Positions 43,494-53,200 of a stretch of 64,000 nt of DNA are shown piece after piece. The notes under the pieces were generated by a model, which saw nothing but the letters and a program-made list of their open reading frames with translations, did not search any database and was not told the DNA's origin. The stretch is from Flavobacteriales bacterium (GTDB lineage Bacteria > Bacteroidota > Bacteroidia > UBA10329). Position numbers and translations under genes: made by a program. Each line of letters starts with the position of its first letter. The stretch's first letter is position 1. Location of the stretch: contig WGMW01000010.1 in the NCBI GenBank assembly GCA_016124845.1, positions 1 through 64,000 on the forward strand, written 5' to 3'.

Positions 43494-46439
43494 ATGAATC
43501 ACCTGCGGCAAATAGGCGTTCTGGCCATTCTGGTTCTCGTTTGTGTTGGAGCTTATTGGGAGATCGCCACCTTTCAGAATTCCCTCAAATGGGACATGCT
43601 CGACTGCTACTTCCCGTGGCGATTTATTGTGGGAGAAAGCATTCAGCACCGCATTTTCCCTTTCTGGAACCCGTACCAACATCTCGGTTACCCGATCCAT
43701 GCCGATATGCGTTCGGTCTTTTATCCCGAAGCCATCTTGGTCGGACTGTTCGGTGGCTACAACCTCAAGGTCCTCCATTTCCTGTTCATCTTTTACATCA
43801 GCATGGCGGGGCTGGGCATTTACACACTGGCGGGGCTGTTCTTAAAACGTGAGTTCCCCAAGTTGCTGGCGGCCATCTCGTACGTGCTTTGCGGCTTTTT
43901 TGTGGGGCACGGACAGGAGATGTTCGGCATTATTGCCGCCACGTGGATTCCGTGGGTGCTGCATTACTTCATCCGGTTTCAGAGACATGGTATGTGGGCC
44001 GACCTTTGGAAACTGCTCTTCTTCCTGTTCCTGCAATTGACGGGCGGATATCAGGCGCTCAGCCTCATGCTTTTCTACCTGCTTCTCGCGTTGGGCTTGG
44101 CCGAGTTCATCCCCCAAGTAAGAACAGGCCAATGGAAAAACCTGCTGTTCAAGAATCTGGCGTTGGCCAGCGTGCTGTTGGTATCGCTTTCCGTTCTTAT
44201 TGTCACCTACGTTCAGGTTTCCCCCAATGTGGACCGCCTGACCGGCATGTCGCTTCAGGACACCTATTTCGGTTCGCTCACACCCCAGTCGTTGCTATCG
44301 CTGATCGCCCCGTTCTCGGTGGCGGCCGATGGCTCGTTTCTCGGTACCGACAGCACCATGGCCAATGTCTATGTTGGGTTGTTGGTGATGGCGCTTTTCC
44401 TCGTTGGGCTGTTCCAACGAAAGGGACTGCTGCTGAACATCATCCTGATCTTTGGAATCGTGTGCCTACTGGCAAGTTTGGGGCCGAGCACACCTATGCG
44501 GGCATTCCTGTACCACTATGTTCCCGGCATGAACCTCTTCCGCATGTCGAGTTTCTTCTCATATTTCAGCCAGTTGGCGTTCATTCTTGTTGCCGCGCAT
44601 GGCTTTGAACAGATGCTGAAAAAACCAGAGACCCGCTCAAAATGGCTCTTGCGCAGTTCGGTGGTCGTGCTTCTGGCAACGCTCGTCATTGCCGTCACCA
44701 CTTACTTCGATCAGGCATCGGGAGCCAATGTTTCGCTCGATCTGCTTTTGGGGCCTTTCCGCTTTACGCAAGACATGAGCTACCACCAACGCCTGTTCAT
44801 GCACACAGCGTTGCAGGTGATGCTTCTGTTGCTCTTTATCGGTTCGCTGCTGGTTATCCGAAGGAGACCAACGGCCATCGCCCCCACCATCTTGGTGTTT
44901 GTCCTGGTGGAAATGTTCATCTCTGCCCGACTGAACTTTCCCGCCACGGTGGGCGACCACACGCCTCCGGCCCAAACGCAGGCCAAACTCGACCGCCAGC
45001 CAAAAGGTTTTCCGTTCCCAAGTTTGGATGGGTCCATCGCACAGAACACGGAGTACAAACCCGAGATCAGTCCGCTCTACCACAACACCAATACGTTCAC
45101 CAAGACCAATTCGTGGGACGGGTTCAACAGCTTTCAATTGGCGCGGTTCCAGAATTTTACCGGGAAGCAGGAAGCAGATTATCTGAACGACATCAAAAAC
45201 CCCTTCCTGTTCAGTACTGCTGAGAACACTTCCATCGAATTCCTGGAGTATGGGCCTGATGAAATGCTTTGCGAGATAAATGCGCATTCGGCCATGGAGA
45301 TTGTCCTCCAGCAGATCTTCTATCCGGGTTGGGAAGTTCGGGTAGATGGGAATCCTGCGGAGTTGAACATCTATCATGATGCCTATTCATCGGTGCGAGT
45401 GGAAGAAGGAAAACATACGGTCACGTTCCGATACGTGAATGCACCCGTCAAGTACGGCTTCTTCATCTCCTACCTCCTCTTCGGGCTCATCGTGGCGGCC
45501 AGCATCTTTCATCTGCTGAGAACTTATACAGGTTTCGGACAGGCCATGGGTGGAACCGTGGTAATCGTACTTGTTTCGATCGGATTGCTGGGTTTCGAGT
45601 GGTCGAGAACAGCTACGATGGCCTCTCACAGAATGGAGGGTTACCATCGTCTTTCGTCTTTGCTTAGTGAGCAGCTATCATCTGGCGACAGGCTTTTCCT
45701 ACAGGTGGAGAGACCAGAAGTGATGGACAGCGTGCTGAGATCATTGGGCGTTTCCGCCAAGGCCACGTTCATTAACGGCCGAACACGTGTCGGACAGGCG
45801 GAACTTTTGACCGCGTTGGGTACGGATTCCTCCGCATCGCGGCTCATCTATGCGGGCAGCATGCTTCCAACGGATGAGACCACTTTGGCCTACCTCCGCG
45901 CCCATTTTGCGTTGGAATCAACCACGGAGGTCGGTCGCGAGTTCATCCATGTCTTCAGCAAGAACCCTCCATCCGAAATGGTGTTCCATGCCTTGAATGA
46001 TTTCGAGGGACCGAACGCTGCGTGGAACTACGATCTCATACGTGTTGACTCTGCTGCACAGGCTTTCTCGGGCCGGTTCGGGTGGCGCATCCGTTCGGAG
46101 CAACCGGGAAGTCCTGGCCTCACGATTCGAGTGGGAGATGTGACCGATGACCCCAAACCGACCTTGCTTTTCGGACTGAAGGCATTGGTACCATCCGATA
46201 GCGTAAGCAATGCGGGCCTATGGATGGTTGTGGAACGTGATGGCAAGCAGCATTGGAGCCGTGCCAAGGACATTAAACCGAGTGCGCCTGATGCGGAACA
46301 TTGGTTCGAGACCGTGTTGATGGTAAAGCCGGATAGCGAACTGAAACCCGATGACACCATTAAGGTGTTTGTGTGGGGTGGCGAGGGCGATGCCTTGCAC
46401 ATAGACGACACGTGGTTCGCCCTTTTCCCAGCCAAATAA
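43494..46439 (+). CDS. YfhO-like polytopic membrane protein (GT-C type)
   Basis: A 981-residue membrane protein. The first about 500 residues hold 11-13 helices, with the segment FPFWNPYQHLGYPIHADMRS in the first external loop, typical of YfhO/GT-C-type glycosyltransferases. It is followed by a soluble region (QIFYPGWEVRVDGNPAELNI, as in YfhO), two more helices and a C-terminal beta-rich domain of about 240 residues. YfhO-like proteins are involved in glycosylating lipoteichoic acids or other envelope polymers; the substrate here is unknown. It is divergent from porZ with about 100 bases between the starts. Confidence 0.82.
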   Translation: MNHLRQIGVLAILVLVCVGAYWEIATFQNSLKWDMLDCYFPWRFIVGESIQHRIFPFWNPYQHLGYPIHADMRSVFYPEAILVGLFGGYNLKVLHFLFIFYISMAGLGIYTLAGLFLKREFPKLLAAISYVLCGFFVGHGQEMFGIIAATWIPWVLHYFIRFQRHGMWADLWKLLFFLFLQLTGGYQALSLMLFYLLLALGLAEFIPQVRTGQWKNLLFKNLALASVLLVSLSVLIVTYVQVSPNVDRLTGMSLQDTYFGSLTPQSLLSLIAPFSVAADGSFLGTDSTMANVYVGLLVMALFLVGLFQRKGLLLNIILIFGIVCLLASLGPSTPMRAFLYHYVPGMNLFRMSSFFSYFSQLAFILVAAHGFEQMLKKPETRSKWLLRSSVVVLLATLVIAVTTYFDQASGANVSLDLLLGPFRFTQDMSYHQRLFMHTALQVMLLLLFIGSLLVIRRRPTAIAPTILVFVLVEMFISARLNFPATVGDHTPPAQTQAKLDRQPKGFPFPSLDGSIAQNTEYKPEISPLYHNTNTFTKTNSWDGFNSFQLARFQNFTGKQEADYLNDIKNPFLFSTAENTSIEFLEYGPDEMLCEINAHSAMEIVLQQIFYPGWEVRVDGNPAELNIYHDAYSSVRVEEGKHTVTFRYVNAPVKYGFFISYLLFGLIVAASIFHLLRTYTGFGQAMGGTVVIVLVSIGLLGFEWSRTATMASHRMEGYHRLSSLLSEQLSSGDRLFLQVERPEVMDSVLRSLGVSAKATFINGRTRVGQAELLTALGTDSSASRLIYAGSMLPTDETTLAYLRAHFALESTTEVGREFIHVFSKNPPSEMVFHALNDFEGPNAAWNYDLIRVDSAAQAFSGRFGWRIRSEQPGSPGLTIRVGDVTDDPKPTLLFGLKALVPSDSVSNAGLWMVVERDGKQHWSRAKDIKPSAPDAEHWFETVLMVKPDSELKPDDTIKVFVWGGEGDALHIDDTWFALFPAK

Positions 46440-46494
46440 CCTTTCGGTGTCGCTCCTCCAGAGCTCTGGTCAACCTTGATCATCCGTTGCTACC

Positions 46495-46600
46495 AAAATA
46501 AACGTCCCGATGGGACTATCAGAGTTCCGTAGGAACAGGATTATGGTAGAAAAATGTCAGACAGGCCCAAGTCCCGTAGGGACGACACCTACCTGTAGCC
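46495..46600. repeat. Three-hairpin intergenic repeat
   Basis: Three short perfect hairpins of one type lie in a row: GTCCCGATGGGAC (46504-46516), GTTCCGTAGGAAC (46524-46536) and GTCCCGTAGGGAC (46571-46583). The unit lies between the convergent YfhO-like and glycosyltransferase genes. It looks like a dispersed repeat; I do not see a second copy in this window. Confidence 0.7.
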
Positions 46601-46607
46601 GTTCAAG

Positions 46608-47534
46608 TCACTTCCGCTTGCGGATGATGTAGGTCGGTCTGCGCTTGCCTTCCATAAACCCTTTGCCCACGTATTCGCCCAGTATACCGAGCATCACCAG
46701 CTGAACCCCGCCAATGAAAAGCACGCTGGCGGTGGTACTTGCCCAACCCGTTACGGCCTGGTCGGTAAAGGCGAAGATGTAGATGACGTAAATGCCGTAC
46801 AATCCCGCAAGGGAGGCAATGATAAGCCCCAGCAGGATGGAAAGTTGCAGCGGACGGATGCTGAAGGACGTGATGCCCGAAAGCGCCAGCGAGAACATCT
46901 TGCGGTACGTGTAATTGGACTTTCCCGCGAAGCGGTCGCTGGCCTTGTAGCTGATGGCGGCCTGCCGGAATCCGACCCAGCTTACCAACCCTCTGAAGAA
47001 GAGGTACGACTCATCCATTTCCTTCAATACGTCCACCACTTGCCTGTCGAGCAGGCGGTAGTCGGCTGTGCCGGGATGTATCTGCACGGAGGAGAGGCGT
47101 TGCGCCAAACGATAGAACATGCGGGAGGTGGTGCGCTTGAGCCACGAGAGGTTCTTGTCCTCTTCGCGCTGCGTGAACACCACTTCGTAGCCTTCCTGCC
47201 ATTTGGAAACCAACTGCGGAATGAGCGCGGGCGGGTGCTGCAGGTCTGCATCCATGCTGATGACGCAATCGCCATCCGCGTTATCGAGCCCTGCTTTAAG
47301 GGCGGCCTGATGACCGAAGTTTCGGGAGAGTTGCAGCAGCTTCACATTCGCATTCTGCTGCGCGATGCCGTCTATCAGCCCAACGGTGTTGTCTGCGCTT
47401 CCATCATCCACAAAAAGGACCTCATACCTGCTGAACTTCGCGAGTTCGGGAAGCAATTGGTCGTAGAGCGCTTGGATGTTGCCTTCTTCGTTGTAACACG
47501 GAATGACAATGGAAACAAACGGCTGGTCGCTCAT
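46608..47534 (-). CDS. Family 2 glycosyltransferase (polyprenyl-phosphate type)
   Basis: A 308-residue enzyme of the DPM1/GtrB/ArnC group, which moves a sugar from a nucleotide donor to polyprenyl phosphate on the cytoplasmic face. The GT-A domain has FVSIVIPCYNEEGNIQAL, VLFVDDGSADNT and CVISMDADLQHPP with the metal-binding DxD-type Asp. Two C-terminal helices (LSILLGLIIASLAGLYGIYV and SVLFIGGVQLVMLGILGEYV) and the basic tail KRRPTYIIRKRK follow. ATG at 47534 is the right start; the open frame to 47621 includes repeat sequence. Confidence 0.93.
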   Translation of the reverse strand: MSDQPFVSIVIPCYNEEGNIQALYDQLLPELAKFSRYEVLFVDDGSADNTVGLIDGIAQQNANVKLLQLSRNFGHQAALKAGLDNADGDCVISMDADLQHPPALIPQLVSKWQEGYEVVFTQREEDKNLSWLKRTTSRMFYRLAQRLSSVQIHPGTADYRLLDRQVVDVLKEMDESYLFFRGLVSWVGFRQAAISYKASDRFAGKSNYTYRKMFSLALSGITSFSIRPLQLSILLGLIIASLAGLYGIYVIYIFAFTDQAVTGWASTTASVLFIGGVQLVMLGILGEYVGKGFMEGKRRPTYIIRKRK

Positions 47535-47589
47535 GTGGCTAAAGGTAAAAGTCTCGTTCGTTTGAGATGCACACTCACCCAAACTTGCT

Positions 47590-47680
47590 GTCATGCTGAA
47601 TACTTCGACCATGCTCAGCACAGGCTTGTTTCAGGGTCTGTTCACAGTAGCATTAGATGCTGAAACAAGTTCAGCATGAC
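47590..47680. repeat. Double inverted-repeat element between glycosyltransferase and rnr
   Basis: The outer arms GTCATGCTGAA (47590-47600) and TTCAGCATGAC (47670-47680) and the inner arms CTTGTTTCAG (47625-47634) and CTGAAACAAG (47660-47669) are all perfect. This gives a large cruciform-capable element. The word ACTTCGACCATGCTCAGCACAGG inside it is of the same style as the CTGAGCTTTGTCGAAGG word in 1-768. Confidence 0.75.
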
Positions 47681-47706
47681 GGAGGTGATTCCGACAATCG
47701 AACTTC

Positions 47707-49866
47707 TTATTCCCCGTAACCGGTTACGGCAAGGTCTATCTGGCGTTTCTCCAATGATACGCGTAGCACCTTCACTTTCACCGCATCTCCCAAGCGAAAT
47801 GCGTTGCCGGTGGTGGAACCTATCACACTCATCGAGTCCTCATCAAAATCGTAGAAATCGTCTGGGAGGTCTTTGAGGCGAATCATGCCCTCGCACTTGT
47901 TCTCCTTTATCTCCACAAAGATTCCCCATTCGGTAACACCTGATACCAGCCCATCGAACTCCTCTCCGATGTGGTCTTGCAGGTACTTGGCCTGCATGTA
48001 CTTGGTAGATGCTCTTTCGGCTTCCGTTGCCTTCTTCTCCATGTCGGAACTATGGATGCAGAGGTCTTCGTAATCTTTCTTGTAGGCCGATTTGCCGCCA
48101 TCGAGGTAGCGCTGCAACAGGCGGTGCACCATCACATCCGGATATCTACGGATGGGTGATGTAAAGTGCGTGTAGTAATCGAACCCGAGGCCGAAGTGCC
48201 CGATGTTGTCGGTGGTGTATTCGGCCTTGGCCATGCTGCGGATGGCAAGGGTGCTGAGCATGGTCTCCTCTCCCTTTCCTTTAACGTCATTGAGGAGTTT
48301 GTTCAGCGAATCGGTGAGGATTCTGCGTGGACCGAGCTGCACCTTATAGCCCAACTGGCCGGCAATGGTGACGAGCATTTCCAGTTTTTCCTGCTGTGGG
48401 TCGTCATGCACACGGTACACGAAGGTCTTTGCCTGCCCCTGCTTCGGCTTGCCGATAAAGGCGGCCACCTGACGGTTGGCCAGTAGCATGAACTCTTCAA
48501 TGAGCTTGTTGCTGTCCTTGTACTGCTTGAGGTAGAGTTCGATGGGGTTGCCCTTGTCATCCAATCGGAACTTCACTTCCTCCTTCTCGAAGGCGATGGC
48601 CCCGTTTTCGAAACGCTTGGCGCGCAACTGCTGCGCCAGTGCATGCATGGTAAGCACCTCATCCTTCAACGGACCGTTGCCTCCTTCGATAATGGCCTGT
48701 GCCTCATCGTACGTAAAGCGTTGGTCGGAGTTGATGATGCAGCGTCCGAACCACTCCTCTACCACGTTGGCCTTCCCGTCCATTTCGAACACGGCCGAGA
48801 AGACGAGTTTCTCCTCATTGGGACGCAAGGAACAGACCTTGTTCGAGAGTTTTTCGGGAAGCATGGGAATGACGCGGTCCACGAGGTAAACGGATGTGGC
48901 GCGGCTGATGGCCTCATCGTCCAAGGCGGTGCCGGGCTGCACGTAGTGCGAAACATCGGCTATATGCACACCTATTTCCCAGTTGCCGTTCTCGAGTTTT
49001 CGGATGCTGAGAGCATCGTCAAAGTCCTTGGCATCATCCGGATCGATGGTGAAGGTGGTTATCTCGCGGAAGTCTCGCCTCATGGCTATCTCATCCTTGC
49101 TTATCACTTCGGGTATCTCCTCTGCCTCGCGCTCCACAGCTTCTGGGAAGTAAAGCGGGAAATCGAACTCTGCCAAGATGGAGTGCATCTCGGTATCCAT
49201 GTTGCCCGGACGGCCCAGCACGGTGATCACATGCCCAAAGGGGTTGTGTGCACGCTCCGGCCAGTCGATCATCTTTACAATGACCTTGTCTCCATCCTTG
49301 GCACCCTTGAGTTCGTGCATGGGGATGAAGAAATCGATAGGCATGTTGCGGTTGTCGGGCACCATAAAGGCCACTTTGCTTTTGGTGTTGATGGTGAGGG
49401 TTCCGACAAATGTTTCGCGGGCGCGCTCCAGCACTTCCACTATTTCGCCCTCCACGCGGTGGCCCTTGTGGTTGGCATATACGTGCACCTTCACGGTGTC
49501 TCCGGGCAGTGCCTGCCGCACCTTGCGCGGTGAGATGTAGACATCGCGGTCGAACTCTTCTACGGTTACGTAGGCGGCCCCGGTGCTGGTCATATCGACC
49601 TTGCCTACCAACTTAGGTGCTGGCAGGTGTTTGAGCTGGTATTTGCCTCTTTCGGTTTCGCGCAGCAGGCCCTCTCCCTTCATTTGGTTGAGTTCCTGCG
49701 CCAGGCGGGTGCGGTCCTGAATATCGTTAACGCCAATACGCTTGGCTATCTGTTTGTAATTGAGTGCCCGGTCCGGACTTTTGCGTAGGACCTCTAAGAT
49801 TGGTTCTTGGTAGATCGCTTGGGAACGGCCTTTTTTCTTTCCGCTTCCTTTCTTCTTCTTTTTCAA
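47707..49866 (-). CDS. rnr: Ribonuclease R
   Basis: A 719-residue 3'-5' exoribonuclease of the RNase II/R family, which degrades structured RNA. Order: a Lys-rich N-terminal tail, a winged-helix domain (YKQIAKRIGVNDIQDRTRLA), two cold-shock domains, the RNB catalytic domain with DPDDAKDFDDALS (about residues 273-286) holding the metal-binding aspartates, and a C-terminal S1 domain (FDGLVSGVTEWGIFVEIKEN). Length and domain order are normal for RNase R. It stands alone between a repeat and the accessory region. Confidence 0.95.
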   Translation of the reverse strand: MKKKKKGSGKKKGRSQAIYQEPILEVLRKSPDRALNYKQIAKRIGVNDIQDRTRLAQELNQMKGEGLLRETERGKYQLKHLPAPKLVGKVDMTSTGAAYVTVEEFDRDVYISPRKVRQALPGDTVKVHVYANHKGHRVEGEIVEVLERARETFVGTLTINTKSKVAFMVPDNRNMPIDFFIPMHELKGAKDGDKVIVKMIDWPERAHNPFGHVITVLGRPGNMDTEMHSILAEFDFPLYFPEAVEREAEEIPEVISKDEIAMRRDFREITTFTIDPDDAKDFDDALSIRKLENGNWEIGVHIADVSHYVQPGTALDDEAISRATSVYLVDRVIPMLPEKLSNKVCSLRPNEEKLVFSAVFEMDGKANVVEEWFGRCIINSDQRFTYDEAQAIIEGGNGPLKDEVLTMHALAQQLRAKRFENGAIAFEKEEVKFRLDDKGNPIELYLKQYKDSNKLIEEFMLLANRQVAAFIGKPKQGQAKTFVYRVHDDPQQEKLEMLVTIAGQLGYKVQLGPRRILTDSLNKLLNDVKGKGEETMLSTLAIRSMAKAEYTTDNIGHFGLGFDYYTHFTSPIRRYPDVMVHRLLQRYLDGGKSAYKKDYEDLCIHSSDMEKKATEAERASTKYMQAKYLQDHIGEEFDGLVSGVTEWGIFVEIKENKCEGMIRLKDLPDDFYDFDEDSMSVIGSTTGNAFRLGDAVKVKVLRVSLEKRQIDLAVTGYGE

Positions 49867-50215
49867 TGAGTTGTATTCAAATTATGGTGGCAAAGGTAGG
49901 GAAATGCGGGGTGGAGTGAAGAGTGGGATTTCTTGAAGCAGGAATTGTTCATCGTGGATAGTTGCTTTTTAATTCCGTAAATAGTTTACGGTCTGATGTC
50001 CCTGATTTGCGATGCGATCATAATGACAAATCACCTTGGGTTCAACTTCTGTGGACAAAGACAAGCCTAAGCAGATGCTAACAGTCCAACGTGTAGAAGT
50101 GTTATACTTGGAGAATTTAAGCCGCATGGGAATCATACATTTGTTTAAGAGAATGTTGAACAACTGCAATTCGGGTTCAGCCGTGCAGATTACATAGTCT
50201 CATCGGTCAATTTAG
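49867..50215. other. Intergenic region upstream of the R-M-S gene
   Basis: A 349-base divergent gap between rnr and the restriction gene with no credible gene. One perfect palindrome, CCGTAAATAGTTTACGG (49975-49991), lies 225 bases before the restriction gene; it could be an operator or a small hairpin. Nothing else stands out. Confidence 0.5.
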
Positions 50216-53200
50216 ATGATGGAACACAGGAAATTCTTTCAGGCCTTAGGGTTCATCCCAAAGGAGAATACTGCGGAAATCTATACCAAGCGGTATGCTG
50301 GAGATTACACGATAGATATCGATTTTGCCAAGGAACAGATTCTTTACGGAGATAAGATCGTGTGCGAGAGTAAGACCACACAGAACTTCTCGCAGCCTGA
50401 GAATTTTGTGGTGTTGGAGTGTGTGAACCGTCTGCTGGAGAAAGGATACAGACCAGAGAACATCATACTTGAGAAAACATGGGGCGCAGGGCATGGTACA
50501 AGTGGCAGACTCGACATCTGCGTGACCCGCGATGACGGCTCGGAATATCTACTTATCGAGTGCAAGACGCGTGGAAAGGAATTCGAGAAGGAACTGAAGC
50601 GGATGGCGAAGGACGGTGGGCAGCTTTTCACCTACTTCAAGTTCAGCAACAAAGCCGATTTGCTGATGCTCTACGCCTCTGAGGTAAAGAGTAAGGAGGT
50701 GACTTATCAGAATGAGATTGTCAAGGTGGAGGACGATTATCGGGTGGGTGATGTCAAGGACTTCTACGATAAATGGAACAAGCTGACGAAGGATAATGGA
50801 GTGTTCGACTTATGGGTGAACCCCTACCAATTTGTCAGCAAGGCACTGACCCCGAAGCAACTCAAACCCATACAGCAGGAGGACAGTGGCTTTATCTTCA
50901 ACCGTTTCCTGGAGATACTTCGGCACAATGTGGTATCTGACAAGCCCAATGCCTTCAATAAGATATTCACCCTCTTTCTGTGCAAGGTGTATGACGAGAA
51001 GAGTACCAAGCCGAATGAGGAACTGAAATTCCAGTGGCTGGAGGGTGTGGATGATGATGTGAGCTTCCAGATACGCTTGACTGATCTCTACAAGAATGGG
51101 ATGATGGAATTCTTGGAGAAGGAGGTGACTGACTTCTCAGTAGAGGAATTCGAACGGGAATACGTGGACTTGGATGAAGTGCTGAAAAAGCGTCTATTGA
51201 CCAAGATCAACAAACTGCGGTTGGAGAAGAACAACGAATTCGCCATCAAGGAGGTGTTTGATGAGAAATCATTCAACGAGAACGCCAAGGTGGTGAAGGA
51301 GATCGTGGAACTGCTACAAGGTTACCGTCTACGCTACAACAAGCGGCAACAATACCTGAGCGATTTCTTTGAACTGCTACTGACCACGGGACTGAAACAG
51401 GAATCGGGTCAGTTCTTCACGCCTGTGCCCATTGCCCAGTTCATTATCAAGAGCCTGCCTATCGACACCATGGTGGACGAGAAACTGGAAAAAGGCGAAC
51501 GGAATAACCTGCTGCCCTATATCATTGACTACGCGGCAGGCAGCGGACATTTTCTGACCGAAAGCATGCACGAGGTGCAACGACTGGTGGATGCAAAGAA
51601 CCCATCCGACTATATTGAAGACACCCGCAAAAAGGTGGACAACTGGCATGGCAATCATTTCGACTGGGCCACGCAATACGTCTATGGCATTGAGAAGGAT
51701 TACCGACTGGTGAAGGTGGGCAAGGTGGGCTGCTACCTGCACGGTGACGGCCTTGCCAATGTGATATTGAGCGATGGGCTGGGCAGTTTCAGGAACAACA
51801 CGGAATATAAGGAACTGCTGCGGAAGACCGACCCCGACTTTCCGCAGGACAACCGCCAGTTCGATATGCTCGTTTCCAACCCGCCTTATTCGGTGGCGGC
51901 ATTCAAGAATGCGGCAAGGCAGTATTACCGCGATGAAGACTTCGCCTTGTATGACAGGCTCACAGACAACAGTTCGGAGATTGAATGCCTCTTTGTGGAG
52001 CGCACCAAGCAACTGCTGCGTGACGGTGGCGTGGCGGGGGTTATCCTGCCCAGTAGCATCCTAAGCAACTCAGGTATTTACACCCGTGCAAGGGAGGTGA
52101 TATTGAACTACTTCGACATCATTGCCATTGCCGAGTTGGGCAGCAATACCTTCATGGCAACAGGCACCAACACGGTGACCCTGTTCCTGCGCAGGCGCAA
52201 CAATTATATCCACATCAATCTGCGCAAGGCCGTGGAACGCTTCTTTGGCAATGGGCAGGAGGTGACCATGAACGGGGTGGAGCATCCTGTACAGAAATAC
52301 GTGACCCACGTGTGGGAAGGGCTATCTGTGTCCGATTACCTCACCCTCTTGCAGCAGAAGCCCAACGGACAGGCAGCCGTCCATGAGCTCTATAAGGACT
52401 ATTGCAGGAAGATAAAGGCCAAGACCGACAAGGAGTTTTGGGAGAAGTTGCTACGGACGGAGCAGGAGAAGCTGTGTACCTTCCTCTTGGTTTGGGCACA
52501 GCACACCGTAGTGATAAAAAGCGGTGAGAAGGCCGCTGAAAAACGCTTTCTCGGCTATGAGTTTAGCTTCCGTAGGGGCAGCGAGGGCATTCACCCCATA
52601 CAGCGGGGCAAGAGCATTTCCGAATGCACCCAACTCTTTGATGAGGACAGCTTTGACAACCCTGAGAAGGCCGCCACATACATCCATCGCGCCTACAAGG
52701 GCGACTACACCTCTGAGGTGCATGATAGCCTTAAAGCGAACATCACCCGACACCGTCTGGTGGATATGATAACCTTTGACCGTGCCGATTTTGAGAAAAG
52801 CATCTCGTTGGCGGTTAAAAAAAAAGTCACGATTGAAAGTAGATGGACCCTTGTCAGAATTGGAGATGTATGCGAAACCGGTTCAGGAGGAACCCCATTA
52901 TCAGGCACCACTGAGTATTATTTGAATGGCTCCATCCTTTGGATAAATAGTAGTGAGGTCAGGCAAGGTGTGATATTGGACTCAGAGAACAAAATCACCG
53001 AAGCTGGGCTTATTAACTCTTCCGCTAAAATTTTCCCTAAGAATACTGTTCTGCTGGCCATGTACGGAGCAACTGCGGGACAGGTAGGGATTCTTGGAGT
53101 TGAAGCGTCTACAAATCAGGCCGTTTGCGGCATTATGCCAAGTGAGCGGATCCTTCCCTACTATCTGTACTATGTCTTACGAGAACAGTATGAGAATATA

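Noticed and set aside
43395-43778. N-terminal extension of the porZ frame
   Set aside because: It overlaps the divergent YfhO-like gene head to head and places about 130 residues before a clear signal peptide.
47535-47621. Longer start of the glycosyltransferase
   Set aside because: The extension lies in the intergenic repeat and has no relation to the GT-A fold, which begins at MSDQPFVS.
49969-50169. Minus-strand 66-codon frame upstream of the restriction gene
   Set aside because: No domain, poor start context and low-complexity-free but unrecognisable sequence; treated as chance.
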